DNA of 22,558 bases from an uncultured Ignavibacteria bacterium (GTDB lineage Bacteria > Bacteroidota > Ignavibacteria > Ignavibacteriales > Ignavibacteriaceae). The translations under genes were made by a program, and so were the position numbers. Location of the stretch: positions 1 through 22,558 of the forward strand of contig CALKUG010000432.1 of the NCBI GenBank assembly GCA_937996765.1. Reading direction: 5' to 3'. Positions 1 through 9,379 of this stretch are shown piece by piece. Position 1 is the stretch's first letter. The number at the start of each line of letters is the position of its first letter. Below the pieces are notes generated by a model. That model had not been told where the DNA came from. It did not search any database and worked only from the letters and a program-made list of their open reading frames with translations.

Positions 1-2
1 TC

Positions 3-2078
3 GATTTTTTCTCTGCAGTAACAAAGCTGTTTATTGAATCGGGTTCCACACTTACCCCCAAGGGATATTTATACAGAATTGATTTCCGTTTACGTCCCTA
101 CGGTAAAAGTGCCCCGCTCTGTGGTAGCATTAACGATTATTTGTTGTATTACGAAGTGAAGGGCGAGGATTGGGAAAGGCAAATGCTCATCAAAATTGGG
201 TTTGTTGCCGGTTCCGATTGCTTGTACCAACAATTCAAACAACGCATCAATTATTTTATTTACCCTAAAGTGCAGAAACAGAGTCCTGTGCAACAAATCA
301 GGCGACTAAGAGAAATAAAGCGCAGGAGCACTGAAGTTGCAAATATCAAGCTTTCACGTGGCGGAATTCGTGATATTGAGTTTCCGGTTCAAGCTCTTCA
401 ATTACTCAACGGAGGTAAATATCCTGATATTCAAACAGGTAATACCCTTATTGCGCTTAAAGCTCTGGAAAACGAATCTCTCATTTCAGAGAACGAATAC
501 AAAAAGCTCAGCACGGCTTACATCCTTTTTCGCAAAACAGAGCATTTCCTTCAACTGATGAACGACCATCAAACCCACGAAATTCCCGCAGAAGGAGAAA
601 CGCTCAATCGTTTGACTTCTTTTCTCGGTTTATCAAAACCATTAGCAGTTGATGAAACAATAAACAGCCATAGAAAATACGTACTCGAGTTTTACGATTC
701 AGTTTTGGGAGCGGAGTCCAACGCACCGGCTCCTACAATCGCATTTAAGAACCCCAAACTTGCCCAAAGCAATTTGTTGTTCTTAAGTGAGGGGAAGGGG
801 TTGTTTGACCAAAAATCATTCGATTCGCAAACTATTGCATTGTACCAGTCAATTGAAACCGAGTTATTGGCTCAACTTTCCAAAACCGTTACACCCGACA
901 AAACCCTTTCCAATTTGGTACGATTGCTCAGAAGCGGCACTCCCCCTTCGCTCTGGTACAAATCAATGCAAAATCCCGCGTTTTTAAGTGCAGTTCTTAA
1001 AATTTCAGAAAGAAGTGAACTTAGTATAAATCTTATAGCGGATAGTAATTTGCTGAGAGATTACCTGCTTTCAGGTGATGTTTTTGATTCTTTTGATGTT
1101 TCGGAGCAGTCACCCAACTCAATAACCTTTATTCTATTTGCTTTAAGTGTACAATTTACACTGGGAATTGTAACCGCCGACGAAGTTTCAAAACTTCTCC
1201 AATTAACCGTTCGCGGAACGTTGCTTAAACAAATTAAAAAATTGGTGTCTCAGCTCCCCCCCGATTTTGAGTTTACCGTTTGCACGGCAGGTAGTTTAGG
1301 AACAGGTGAAATGCGCTTTAATTCTGATATTGACCTTTTGTTTATCTCACGCTCAAACGAGACTTACCCGGAAATACAAGGTATATTTTTTGAACTAATG
1401 AAGAAAATCACCGATTTAATACGTCCATTCAAAATAGATGGTCGTTTACGTCCTGAAGGAAACACCAGTGTAATTATTTGGGATATGGCTAACTATAAAA
1501 AGTATATCCAAAACAGAATGTCGGTTTGGGAGTTTCAAGCTTATACCAAATTGCAAATGCTCTATGGTTCGCAGAATCTTTATAATGAATTAATTGACCT
1601 TGTTGCTACTAAATTGGGAAGCATTGAACGCACTTTTCTTCAAAAAGAGGTGAAATCAATGCGTGTTAAACTCTACCCTAAAGCTACTTCTTATACCGTG
1701 CCTTTTTCGATAAAGCGGAGCAAGGGCGGACTATCGGATTTAGATTTTGCACTGCAGTATTCGGTTATGTGTTCTCCCTCAATGTATAAAGAAGCATTAG
1801 GAAGCAGCAATGGAAAAATCCTCAATTTGCTCTATGATACAGGAATCATAACTGAGGTAGAAATGGAATATCAGAAGGCATGCTCACGATTTTTACGTCA
1901 CCTTTTGCTAATGAACGAAGTAGTAACAGGAACCTCATCTGACGTGCTCAGCGACGAAGCAGAGAAAAAAGAAATACTTGCAAAAAGTTTAGAGTTTAAC
2001 ACAGTACAAGAGTTTGAGAGTTCTCTCAACGAGGTTAAAAAGTCAGTAAATAATTTTTATACCAGAACTATCGGATAA
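3..2078 (+). CDS. glnE: Glutamine synthetase adenylyltransferase/deadenylyltransferase, 5'-truncated
   Basis: This is the C-terminal part of GlnE, the two-headed cytoplasmic enzyme that adds AMP to glutamine synthetase and removes it in response to nitrogen status. The reading frame is open from base 3, so the ATG at 141 is internal; about 691 residues are visible, and roughly a quarter of a typical GlnE is missing. The end of the first nucleotidyltransferase domain shows as DFRLRP (81-98), followed by WERQ, then the first helical domain with RGGIRDIEF (from 357). The second catalytic domain shows GSLGTGEMRFNSDID, with its two aspartates at 1326-1328 and 1332-1334, and then GRLRPEG. A second helical domain carries KGGLSDLDF near 1722-1750. 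In known GlnE proteins the first half deadenylylates and the second adenylylates. A DUF2723 gene follows 10 bp later. The identification is firm; glnA and the PII gene are not in the window. Confidence 0.94.
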   Translation, partial: DFFSAVTKLFIESGSTLTPKGYLYRIDFRLRPYGKSAPLCGSINDYLLYYEVKGEDWERQMLIKIGFVAGSDCLYQQFKQRINYFIYPKVQKQSPVQQIRRLREIKRRSTEVANIKLSRGGIRDIEFPVQALQLLNGGKYPDIQTGNTLIALKALENESLISENEYKKLSTAYILFRKTEHFLQLMNDHQTHEIPAEGETLNRLTSFLGLSKPLAVDETINSHRKYVLEFYDSVLGAESNAPAPTIAFKNPKLAQSNLLFLSEGKGLFDQKSFDSQTIALYQSIETELLAQLSKTVTPDKTLSNLVRLLRSGTPPSLWYKSMQNPAFLSAVLKISERSELSINLIADSNLLRDYLLSGDVFDSFDVSEQSPNSITFILFALSVQFTLGIVTADEVSKLLQLTVRGTLLKQIKKLVSQLPPDFEFTVCTAGSLGTGEMRFNSDIDLLFISRSNETYPEIQGIFFELMKKITDLIRPFKIDGRLRPEGNTSVIIWDMANYKKYIQNRMSVWEFQAYTKLQMLYGSQNLYNELIDLVATKLGSIERTFLQKEVKSMRVKLYPKATSYTVPFSIKRSKGGLSDLDFALQYSVMCSPSMYKEALGSSNGKILNLLYDTGIITEVEMEYQKACSRFLRHLLLMNEVVTGTSSDVLSDEAEKKEILAKSLEFNTVQEFESSLNEVKKSVNNFYTRTIG

Positions 2079-2088
2079 TCGTAACAAT

Positions 2089-4002
2089 ATGAAAATAGTA
2101 TTAAAGTATTACGCTCTTATAACTGCAATAGTAGTTTTCGTTTTTTATTTGTTTTCAATGGCACCGGGAATTGTGGAAATAGATTCAGGCGAGCTTTCAG
2201 CTGTACAACTTTTAGCAGGTATTGCCCACCCCACCGGTTATCCTCTGTTTACCATGTTGGGTTATATTTGGGGTTTATTGCCCCTACCTTTTGCTAAAGC
2301 ATATCAAATGAATTTGTTAGCCGGTGTTTATACCGCTGCGGCTGTTGGAGTCTTTATTCAAACAGCTTCCCTGTTTCTCGCTAATATCACTTACTCAAAA
2401 CTGAGTGCCACACAATCCAAAGGGGCCAAACACAAAGCAGAAGTTAATGAACTTAAGCAGGCGTTTACCGAACCGGTTATCGTTATAGCTTCTGTTTTAA
2501 GCGGTATTCTGCTTGCGGTTTCCAAAACTTTTTGGCTACAGAGCACCGCTACAGAAGTGTATTCGTTACACCTTCTGCTTGTTACTATTTCACTTTTTAC
2601 ATTTTTGAAAATGTATTTTTCGCAGGAACCACTGAGTTACAAATCGCTCATTTTAACGGGAGTTACCTTAGCGTTAAGTTTCACAAACCACATGACAACC
2701 ATACTCTTATTACCGGCGTATGCAGTCCTATTTTTTGCAAAATATAAATTTGAAAAATCCACCTTTCTCTCCATTGCAAAAGCCCTGCCTTTTGCAGTGC
2801 TAACGCTTGTAGTTATGTATAGCTATCTTCCCATTCGTGCAAGTTTTGAACCGCTCCTTAATTGGGGAAATCCGGTTACGTATGATAGTTTTATGAGACA
2901 CTTTTTAGGCAAACAGTACTCGGTGTGGTTATTTACCGGTGGTGACTCAGCAGCCAAACAATTCTCGCAATTTATATCAAATTTCCCGAAAGAGTTTACC
3001 GGAGGCGTGCTTTTTATTTTAGTTGGTTTAGTTGCACTATTTGCAAAAAGTAAAAAGTTGTTTTTGTTTATTACCCTACTCGTAATTGGCACTGTGGGTT
3101 ACTCCATCAATTACGATATCGTTGATATTGATACTTACTTTTTACTCGCCTACATAGCTTTGGCATTATCAGCGGCAATGGGCTTTGCAGTGATTTTTGA
3201 TAAGCTAACTCAAAAACGATTGTTAGTGGGTGGTGTTTTAGTTGCACTCATTCTATCTTTACACATTGGGTTTACCTTCCCCGCCGTAAATAGAAGTTCA
3301 ACAACGCTTTTTGAAGATTATACTAAAACTGCACTCAATTCATTGGAGCCAAACGCAGTGCTTTTGACGTATCTCTGGGATTATTTTTACTCTCCATCAC
3401 TCTATGTACAAAGTGTTGAAAAAGTAAGGACAGATGTTGATATCATTGAAAAGGAATTGGTGCGTCGCTCTTGGTATCATCATTTGCTTAAAGTACACCA
3501 TAACGACGTTTATAAGCTTGTTGAAGCTGAGTCTGATGCTTTTGTGAACTTTGTTACCCCTTTTGAATTAGACGAAGAATTTAACCCCAATACTCTGGAA
3601 ATTTCCTACCGATCTTTTTTTGAAACTTTGATTCGAAAAGCAGTTGAAAAACGGCCTGTTTATATATCATTCGAGTTAGTAATGAATGAGATACAACGGA
3701 AAGAGATTCCTTTACCCGAGGGAGTAAATTTAGTACCCGATTTGTTTTTCTATCGTGTTACAACAGATACCGCATATATTGAAGCCCCATTACCTAACTT
3801 CGATTTCAACTTTGAAGCCAATCGGAATAATAGCTACTGCGCATTTATGGAAACTGAAATAATTGGCGAAATGCTTTTACAGCGTGCCCAATATGAATTG
3901 GCATACAACAAACCCGAGCGGGCTAAAATCTACATCCAAAAAGTACAGAAGAATATACCGGAGTTAGTTATTCCGGAGCAAATGTTACAAGCTATTAAAT
4001 AA
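2089..4002 (+). CDS. DUF2723 family multi-pass membrane protein (GT117-like)
   Basis: A 637-residue integral membrane protein with one predicted membrane helix at about residues 6-25. The family signature follows: DSGE at 32-35, then GIAHPTGYPLF at about 44-54. Many further hydrophobic segments run to about residue 400, and the last 235 residues are soluble and mixed in charge. This architecture fits the DUF2723 family, common in Bacteroidota relatives and classed among GT-C-like glycosyltransferases (GT117). In GT-C enzymes an acidic residue in the first outer loop is catalytic, so D32 or E35 would be the candidate; that is inference. The substrate is unknown; lipid-linked sugar transfer to protein or surface polymer is the usual guess. 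The gene starts 10 bp after glnE and is probably co-transcribed with it, with no obvious functional link. Confidence 0.88.
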   Translation: MKIVLKYYALITAIVVFVFYLFSMAPGIVEIDSGELSAVQLLAGIAHPTGYPLFTMLGYIWGLLPLPFAKAYQMNLLAGVYTAAAVGVFIQTASLFLANITYSKLSATQSKGAKHKAEVNELKQAFTEPVIVIASVLSGILLAVSKTFWLQSTATEVYSLHLLLVTISLFTFLKMYFSQEPLSYKSLILTGVTLALSFTNHMTTILLLPAYAVLFFAKYKFEKSTFLSIAKALPFAVLTLVVMYSYLPIRASFEPLLNWGNPVTYDSFMRHFLGKQYSVWLFTGGDSAAKQFSQFISNFPKEFTGGVLFILVGLVALFAKSKKLFLFITLLVIGTVGYSINYDIVDIDTYFLLAYIALALSAAMGFAVIFDKLTQKRLLVGGVLVALILSLHIGFTFPAVNRSSTTLFEDYTKTALNSLEPNAVLLTYLWDYFYSPSLYVQSVEKVRTDVDIIEKELVRRSWYHHLLKVHHNDVYKLVEAESDAFVNFVTPFELDEEFNPNTLEISYRSFFETLIRKAVEKRPVYISFELVMNEIQRKEIPLPEGVNLVPDLFFYRVTTDTAYIEAPLPNFDFNFEANRNNSYCAFMETEIIGEMLLQRAQYELAYNKPERAKIYIQKVQKNIPELVIPEQMLQAIK

Positions 4003-4019
4003 GTTTAAGTAGAACTAAC

Positions 4020-4685
4020 TTAGAGGGGGGTATTGGGAAGAATGAGCTTAATGCCGGGGAATAAAACTGTATAGAGGAAAAGCATTACAGCACCAACAGA
4101 AATGGGGATCGCAAGATTATCATCGAGAACACCTTCTACAATATTCTCAATTATTGCTCCTACTCCTGCACCAATAACACCAATCACGTATTCCACGGGT
4201 GAATACTGTAATTTTGGTGCAACTAATACCACAATCACTGCCGAAACAAAAAAGCTAAAGGTTCCCACTAAACTTTTGCGAAGGAACGGACGTTTTCCAA
4301 ATTTTCTGCCAATAAGTGCAGCAGCGGTATCACTGATAATTAAAATAGAAAAAGCAGTAATAACAATGAGTTTGGGAAATATTGCAACGCAAAGAAGTGC
4401 GGAAAGTAGAACGTAAGTAGCCCCTGATAAACTTTTTTTATTTGTGTCTATCTCATGCTGACGTAATAAACTACCAAAAAACTTGTTGAACGTGGAGCGA
4501 AATGAAGGCAAATAGATGCGAGTTAAATCAACAACAAAGGCAAAGACCACTAATGCTGTTAATATAATTAATGCAGTACTTTGCGGAATAAAATAATAAA
4601 TAACAGGAATAGAGATACTGCTCAAATGAATTGATTTGCGCAGTATCTCCGACTTATAATCTATGAATCCTGAGGAATTGCTCAT
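4020..4685 (-). CDS. SEC59/DGK1/VTE5-type lipid kinase-like membrane protein
   Basis: A 221-residue protein with about six or seven hydrophobic segments. It resembles the CTP-dependent lipid kinase group that includes yeast Dgk1 (diacylglycerol kinase), Sec59 (dolichol kinase) and plant VTE5 (phytol kinase), and is related to CDP-diglyceride synthetases. Conserved marks are RKSIH at residues 16-20, SDTAAALIGRKFGK at 118-131 with D119, KSLVGT at 137-142, and an acidic stretch EGVLDDN at 184-190. The likely role is phosphorylation of a lipid or isoprenoid alcohol in the membrane; the substrate cannot be read from sequence. The start codon is ATG. It is the last gene of the block, 14 bp after ftsH, and ends tail-to-tail with the DUF2723 gene with only 17 bp between. 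No clear terminator hairpin is visible there. Confidence 0.8.
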   Translation of the reverse strand: MSNSSGFIDYKSEILRKSIHLSSISIPVIYYFIPQSTALIILTALVVFAFVVDLTRIYLPSFRSTFNKFFGSLLRQHEIDTNKKSLSGATYVLLSALLCVAIFPKLIVITAFSILIISDTAAALIGRKFGKRPFLRKSLVGTFSFFVSAVIVVLVAPKLQYSPVEYVIGVIGAGVGAIIENIVEGVLDDNLAIPISVGAVMLFLYTVLFPGIKLILPNTPL

Positions 4686-4699
4686 CTAAACGTGCTTAC

Positions 4700-6778
4700 C
4701 TACGCTTTTGCGCCTTCGGGAGCATCACTTGATGAATCACCACTGGAGTTTCTTTTATCTAACATTTCCTTTACATATTCAGGTAATTTATCACCTGCAC
4801 TATGTTTTGGTTTTTCCATTGGAGGTAACTCTTCACCGTGTATAATTTTATCAATTTCATCGGCATCGAGTATTTCACGCTCCAATAGTTCGAGTGAAAG
4901 CTTGTGTAATAACTCAATATTATCTTCAAGAATCTTTATTGCTCTGTTTTCGCAATCTATAATAATTGCATGAATTTCTTCGTCTATAAGAACAGCAGTT
5001 TGTTCGCTATGCGTGCGACCCTTATGCATCTCTTTACCAAGAAATACTTCTTCTTCCTTATTACCGTAGTTAAGCGGACCTAATTTATCACTCATTCCCC
5101 ACTCGCAAACCATTTTGCGCGCAATATTGGTTGCTTTTTCGATGTCGTTTCCGGCACCGGTAGTAAAATGGTTAAAAATTAGTTTTTCCGCTGCACGACC
5201 ACCTAATGCGTAGGTTATCATTGCTTGTAAATAATCACGGGAATAAGTATGTTTTTCATCAACCGGCAGATAACTGGTAACACCTAATGCACGGCCTCTG
5301 GGTATAATGGTTACTTTATGCACAGGGTCTGCTTCGGGAATCATACGAGCTACAAGCACGTGACCAATTTCATGATAAGAAGTAGTCTTTTTCTCTTTTT
5401 CGGAGATAATGAGACTCTTACGTTCCATACCCATCATCACTTTGTCTTTGGCTTCTTCGAAGTCAGACATATCAACACGTTTTTTATTTTTACGTGCTGC
5501 AAGCAATGCTGCTTCGTTCACCAAGTTTGCAAGCTCTGCACCTGCTAAACCGGGTGTACCTTTTGCAAGTACTTCGAGGTTTACTTCCTCGGAGAGTGGT
5601 ATTTTAGCGGTATGAACGCGTAATATTCCTTCGCGACCCTTTACATCGGGTCTATCAACTACTACTTGTCTATCAAATCTACCGGGACGCAATAACGCTG
5701 GGTCGAGAACATCTGGACGGTTAGTAGCGGCAATGATAATAACACCACTGTTTTGTTCAAAACCATCCATTTCAACCAATAATTGGTTGAGAGTTTGCTC
5801 ACGCTCATCGTGTCCACCACCTAAACCGGCACCACGGTGACGGCCTACGGCATCAATCTCATCTATAAAAATGATACAAGGAGCTGAACGTTTACCTTGT
5901 TCGAATAAATCGCGCACACGTGATGCACCAACACCGACAAACATTTCAACAAAGTCTGCACCGGAGATAGAGAAAAATGGCACACCGGCTTCGCCTGCTA
6001 CTGCACGGGCTAATAATGTTTTACCGGTACCGGGAGGGCCCAACAAAAGAACACCACGAGGAATTTTACCGCCAAGGCGTTGGAACTTTGAAGGTTCCTT
6101 TAAAAATTCTATAATTTCTTCAAGCTCTGCCTTTGCTTCATCTGCGCCTGCAACATCTTTAAATGTTACACGATTACTATTCTGAGTAATGAGTTTTGCT
6201 TTGCTTTTGCCAAACGTGAAAATACCGCGGGTACCACCCTGTCCACCATTTTGCATACGACGCATAAAAACAATCCAAAGTCCTATAATAAGAATCCATG
6301 GAATTAAGCTTAAAATGATATTCATCCATTCATTCGACTGTTTCTCGAATGTATAGTTGATACCTTTTTCAACCCAAACGGCTTTTTGCTCTTCAATAAT
6401 TGGTTCGGGCAAATAGACAGTAAAGTTTTTAACCTTTACATCTTTACCGTTAATATTAATTAACTCTTCAGCGCGAAGATCACCTTTAAAGAAGTAATCA
6501 TTAATATCGGTTTTGGTTACTGAAGCTTTCCATACTTTATCGTTGGCTACAAATTCTTGGTATTGTTTAAATGATACCTCGGTATAGGTAGTCTGATCGG
6601 TTTGGAATAGCTGCACAACAATAATAGCGGCTATAAGAACTGCACCCCATCCAAAAACCATACGGATAATTTTAGACCAATCGAAGTCACCATCGGGTTT
6701 ATTGTTTTGTGGACCACGATTTGGTTTTGGAGGTCTTGGTTCTCTTTCTTTATTGTCTTCTGAAAATAAATTCATCAT
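4700..6778 (-). CDS. ftsH: ATP-dependent zinc metalloprotease FtsH
   Basis: This membrane-anchored AAA+ protease degrades misassembled membrane proteins and some regulators as a hexamer. A proline-rich cytoplasmic N-terminus is followed by a membrane helix at about residues 37-58, a periplasmic region, and a second helix at about 151-172. The AAA domain has Walker A GPPGTGKT at 247-254, Walker B FIDEID with D306 and E307, and the second region of homology ending in RPGRFDR. The protease domain has the zinc site HEIGH at 469-473 and the later GAGNDIEKAT segment. Every key residue is present, and the length of about 692 residues is normal. An in-frame GTG lies 9 bases upstream at 6787, only 3 bp after the hpt stop; I chose the ATG at 6778 because of the GAAAGAG just before it. 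It sits in the conserved tilS-hpt-ftsH order. Confidence 0.98.
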   Translation of the reverse strand: MMNLFSEDNKEREPRPPKPNRGPQNNKPDGDFDWSKIIRMVFGWGAVLIAAIIVVQLFQTDQTTYTEVSFKQYQEFVANDKVWKASVTKTDINDYFFKGDLRAEELININGKDVKVKNFTVYLPEPIIEEQKAVWVEKGINYTFEKQSNEWMNIILSLIPWILIIGLWIVFMRRMQNGGQGGTRGIFTFGKSKAKLITQNSNRVTFKDVAGADEAKAELEEIIEFLKEPSKFQRLGGKIPRGVLLLGPPGTGKTLLARAVAGEAGVPFFSISGADFVEMFVGVGASRVRDLFEQGKRSAPCIIFIDEIDAVGRHRGAGLGGGHDEREQTLNQLLVEMDGFEQNSGVIIIAATNRPDVLDPALLRPGRFDRQVVVDRPDVKGREGILRVHTAKIPLSEEVNLEVLAKGTPGLAGAELANLVNEAALLAARKNKKRVDMSDFEEAKDKVMMGMERKSLIISEKEKKTTSYHEIGHVLVARMIPEADPVHKVTIIPRGRALGVTSYLPVDEKHTYSRDYLQAMITYALGGRAAEKLIFNHFTTGAGNDIEKATNIARKMVCEWGMSDKLGPLNYGNKEEEVFLGKEMHKGRTHSEQTAVLIDEEIHAIIIDCENRAIKILEDNIELLHKLSLELLEREILDADEIDKIIHGEELPPMEKPKHSAGDKLPEYVKEMLDKRNSSGDSSSDAPEGAKA

Positions 6779-6790
6779 CTCTTTCACCGG

Positions 6791-7345
6791 TTAATTACCG
6801 CCTTCTTTTAAAACATAAATTGAACGTAAATTTCTAAATCGTTGGTTAAGGTCTAATCCGTATCCGATTACAAAAGCCGGAGGGATTGTAAATCCTATGT
6901 AGTCAATTGGCAATTTATACTTGTCGTTATCCGGTTTGTAAAGCAATGTTGCAATGCTTAACGATGCCGGATTTTGCCTCAAAATCAAATCTTTTAAAAA
7001 CTGTAACGAGAGGCCCGTATCTACAATATCTTCAACAACTATCACGTGCCTATCGTTCACCTTTGCGTTTATATCCTTATGAAGTTTTACCATTCCGGTT
7101 GAGCCCGTTCCATGATAACTGGAAAGCTTCAGGAAGTCAATTTCACAAGGTGAAACATAATTTTTAAGTAAATCTGTTATAAAAAAAACAGAGCCATTCA
7201 GTACTCCAATAAATATTGGATCTTTATCGCGAAACTTCTCTTCAATTTCTTGAGCTAATGCTTTTATACGCTCTTGAATTTGTTCCTCAGTAATAAAGGG
7301 AACAAAAGTTAAATCATCAACAGTAATTGTTTCGGGATTATTCAT
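6791..7345 (-). CDS. hpt: Hypoxanthine phosphoribosyltransferase
   Basis: A 184-residue type I phosphoribosyltransferase of purine salvage that converts hypoxanthine (and probably guanine) plus PRPP to IMP (or GMP) in the cytoplasm. The PRPP-binding motif VVEDIVDTG is at residues 103-111, with the acidic pair E105/D106. The early GVLNGSVFF loop (47-55) and the late FVIGYGLDLNQRFRNL segment (158-173) are typical of bacterial Hpt. The length matches the family. The ATG overlaps the tilS stop by 8 bases (ATGAATAA), which suggests translational coupling. ftsH follows immediately. The tilS-hpt-ftsH order is conserved across several phyla, for example in Bacillus. Confidence 0.96.
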   Translation of the reverse strand: MNNPETITVDDLTFVPFITEEQIQERIKALAQEIEEKFRDKDPIFIGVLNGSVFFITDLLKNYVSPCEIDFLKLSSYHGTGSTGMVKLHKDINAKVNDRHVIVVEDIVDTGLSLQFLKDLILRQNPASLSIATLLYKPDNDKYKLPIDYIGFTIPPAFVIGYGLDLNQRFRNLRSIYVLKEGGN

Positions 7346-8720
7346 AAATTAAAGTTGCTTTCACAATTCGATTTGTTTTACGCGTAACTGAATAACGGTT
7401 ATCCATTCTTAAACCTACCAACCAAACAATAGCATCTCCCTCAGTAACCACCAACACTCTTTTTCTATCGCGATGCTTAACTTTGGCATCCGTTAAATAA
7501 TCTGACACCTTTTTCTTTCCCCTGCCTCCAATTGGCTTAAACCAATCTCCGGCTTTCCATGTGCGAATTGTTAAACTTTTTACGTCTTTCTCAAAACCAA
7601 AGTACTCAATTGTTGGATCTGATGTTATCAACACCGATTCGGCAGAAGCATCTTCAAAAGTTAATGTGCATCCATCAATTTCTACTTTACCCGGTAGCGG
7701 AACAACAACGTTTTTACTTTCTATTCTTTCATAACCGGATGTGCGAAGTAATAATGAATCACGTTCTTTTTCTATAGTTAGACGGCTATCTGAATAAATT
7801 TCCCCAAGTATCGTACTATCTATAACGTCAACAAGTTTTTTTACACTATTGTACACTAAATTTACTGCAAATTTCTCTAAAACCCTAAATCTTAAATAGT
7901 CAACAAGTAGTGCTTTAGGCAGTTTTTTGATTTTTTCGAGGTTTAGCTCTATCATATTGTCATACTCTTCGACAGTAACCCCCTGAACTTGTTGAGTTAA
8001 TTCCGTGAAGTAGTCATTATAGAGTCCTGATATCGCTGCAAAATTATTGAGTGTTTCAACAATATTTGGGTTTACTTGCTCAGCAATCAGCGGTAGTAAA
8101 TTCAAACGAATAAAATTTCTTGTGTAGTCGGTATTACTATTGGTACTATCCTCATTAAAGGGAATGCCCTCAATTTGTGCATACTCAAGAATTTCCGACT
8201 TCCGAATCCCTAACATCGGACGGCATAAAGTTGCCGAGTTTACTGCAATTCCCGAACTACCGGCGAGCCCTGTTCCGCGAAGTATGTTAAATAAAACCGT
8301 TTCGGCATTATCCTCGGCATGATGGGCTGTGACTATTTTTGCATTTTGAAACTGTACACGAACAGATTCTAAAAACTTATATCGAACATCTCTTGCAACT
8401 GCTTCGAGACTTTCTTTTTTCTGAGCCACTATACTCGGGATATCTGCCTTCTCAACAAAACATTGTATCCCATGTGTGAGGCAATAAGATTTTACAAATT
8501 CTTCGTCACTTAATGCCTCTTCACCACGTATTCCATGATTGAGATGGGAAGCAATTATTTCTAAGTTGAATTTGAGCTTTATTCTTTGGAGCATATGCAG
8601 GAGTACCATCGAATCTACTCCCCCACTAACGCCAACAACAATGGTATTTGTATGCTCAAACAGTTTCTTTTCACTGCAAAACGCAGTCACTTTCGAAAGT
8701 AACTCCGAGCTAAGCTTCAA
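7338..8720 (-). CDS. tilS: tRNA(Ile)-lysidine synthetase
   Basis: TilS attaches lysine to C34 of the tRNA-Ile with a CAU anticodon, using ATP, so that it reads AUA and is charged with isoleucine. The protein has 460 residues. The PP-loop motif SGGVDS is at residues 32-37, followed by SHLNHGIRG and then TAHHAEDNAETVLFNILRGTG, all diagnostic of TilS. The C-terminal domain carries WKAGDWFKPIGGRGKKKVSDYL, typical of the longer TilS form. The start is not an ATG: TTG at 8720 lies inside the end of ribE (11-base overlap) and fits coupled translation. A GTG ten codons later (8690) is an alternative, and the first in-frame ATG falls after the PP-loop, so it is excluded. hpt follows with an 8-base overlap. 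Confidence 0.95.
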   Translation of the reverse strand: MKLSSELLSKVTAFCSEKKLFEHTNTIVVGVSGGVDSMVLLHMLQRIKLKFNLEIIASHLNHGIRGEEALSDEEFVKSYCLTHGIQCFVEKADIPSIVAQKKESLEAVARDVRYKFLESVRVQFQNAKIVTAHHAEDNAETVLFNILRGTGLAGSSGIAVNSATLCRPMLGIRKSEILEYAQIEGIPFNEDSTNSNTDYTRNFIRLNLLPLIAEQVNPNIVETLNNFAAISGLYNDYFTELTQQVQGVTVEEYDNMIELNLEKIKKLPKALLVDYLRFRVLEKFAVNLVYNSVKKLVDVIDSTILGEIYSDSRLTIEKERDSLLLRTSGYERIESKNVVVPLPGKVEIDGCTLTFEDASAESVLITSDPTIEYFGFEKDVKSLTIRTWKAGDWFKPIGGRGKKKVSDYLTDAKVKHRDRKRVLVVTEGDAIVWLVGLRMDNRYSVTRKTNRIVKATLIYE

Positions 8721-9357
8721 AGCCGTTTTCCTTCAACCAATCAGAGCTATAAGTAGTGCCGGCTTCAGGCTCTTTGCCTAACAATTTTACCACATATTTT
8801 CCGAGTACATCAAACTCGAGATTTACAGGGTCGCCAATAGATTTGTATTTAAGTACTGTATTTGCAATAGTATGCGGAATAATCGCAACCTTAAATGAAT
8901 CAGAAAAAACTTCTGCACAGGTGAGCGAAATTCCATCAACGGCAATGGAGCCAACAGGAACCATATATTTTGCGAATTGTTTCGGAAATGCAATGGTAAA
9001 GTTTGTACTCGCAGAAAGTTTTTCGATTGAGGTAATAGTGCCGGTAACATCGGTGTGACCTAAAACAAAATGCCCGCCAAGTCGTGAGGAAGCCAAAAGT
9101 GAACGCTCGAGATTAACTTTACTGCCTTGGTAAAAACCACCCATGGTAGTTTTTTTAAGAGTTTCTTCAACTGCAACTACAGTAAAAGAGTTTGAGGTAA
9201 TTTTAGTAACAGTTTGGCAGACACCATTAACATTAATGCTATCACCCTCTTGAGCACTTTCTAAAACCTTTGAACATTCAATTTCAAATTCAAATCCACC
9301 GCCATAAGGTGTTTTTTTTGCAATAGTTCCTACTTCTTCAACAAGACCCGTAAACAT
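8710..9357 (-). CDS. ribE: Riboflavin synthase, alpha subunit type
   Basis: Riboflavin synthase joins two molecules of 6,7-dimethyl-8-ribityllumazine to give riboflavin and a pyrimidinedione. The 215-residue protein shows the two tandem lumazine-binding repeats of the family. The first begins MFTGLVEEVG and contains GDSINVNGVCQTVT and LGGHFVLGHTD. The second contains VGSIAVDGISLTC and a matching NTVLKYKSIGDPVNLEFDVLGKY end. The ATG has the clearest ribosome binding site of the block, AAGGA eight bases upstream. It lies 22 bp after ribD, and its 3' end overlaps tilS. It works downstream of RibD; lumazine synthase (ribH) and ribA/ribB are not in the window and must be encoded elsewhere. Confidence 0.96.
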   Translation of the reverse strand: MFTGLVEEVGTIAKKTPYGGGFEFEIECSKVLESAQEGDSINVNGVCQTVTKITSNSFTVVAVEETLKKTTMGGFYQGSKVNLERSLLASSRLGGHFVLGHTDVTGTITSIEKLSASTNFTIAFPKQFAKYMVPVGSIAVDGISLTCAEVFSDSFKVAIIPHTIANTVLKYKSIGDPVNLEFDVLGKYVVKLLGKEPEAGTTYSSDWLKENGFEA

Positions 9358-9379
9358 AGATATTTTCCTTACTCATAAG

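Noticed and set aside
141..143. ATG as the start of glnE
   Set aside because: The frame is open and clearly GlnE-like from base 3, including DFRLRP at 81-98, so this methionine is internal.
4003..4019. Short inverted repeat (AAGTT/AACTT) between the convergent DUF2723 and lipid kinase-like genes as a two-way terminator
   Set aside because: The stem is only five AT-rich pairs with no T-run on either strand.
4102..4416. Plus-strand ORF of 104 codons
   Set aside because: It is a shadow of the lipid kinase-like gene, with repetitive low-complexity residues from the opposite frame.
5871..6185. Plus-strand ORF of 104 codons
   Set aside because: It is antisense to the Walker A/B region of ftsH and its translation has no family features.
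8756..9058. Plus-strand ORF of 100 codons
   Set aside because: It is antisense to ribE, which has full family signatures.
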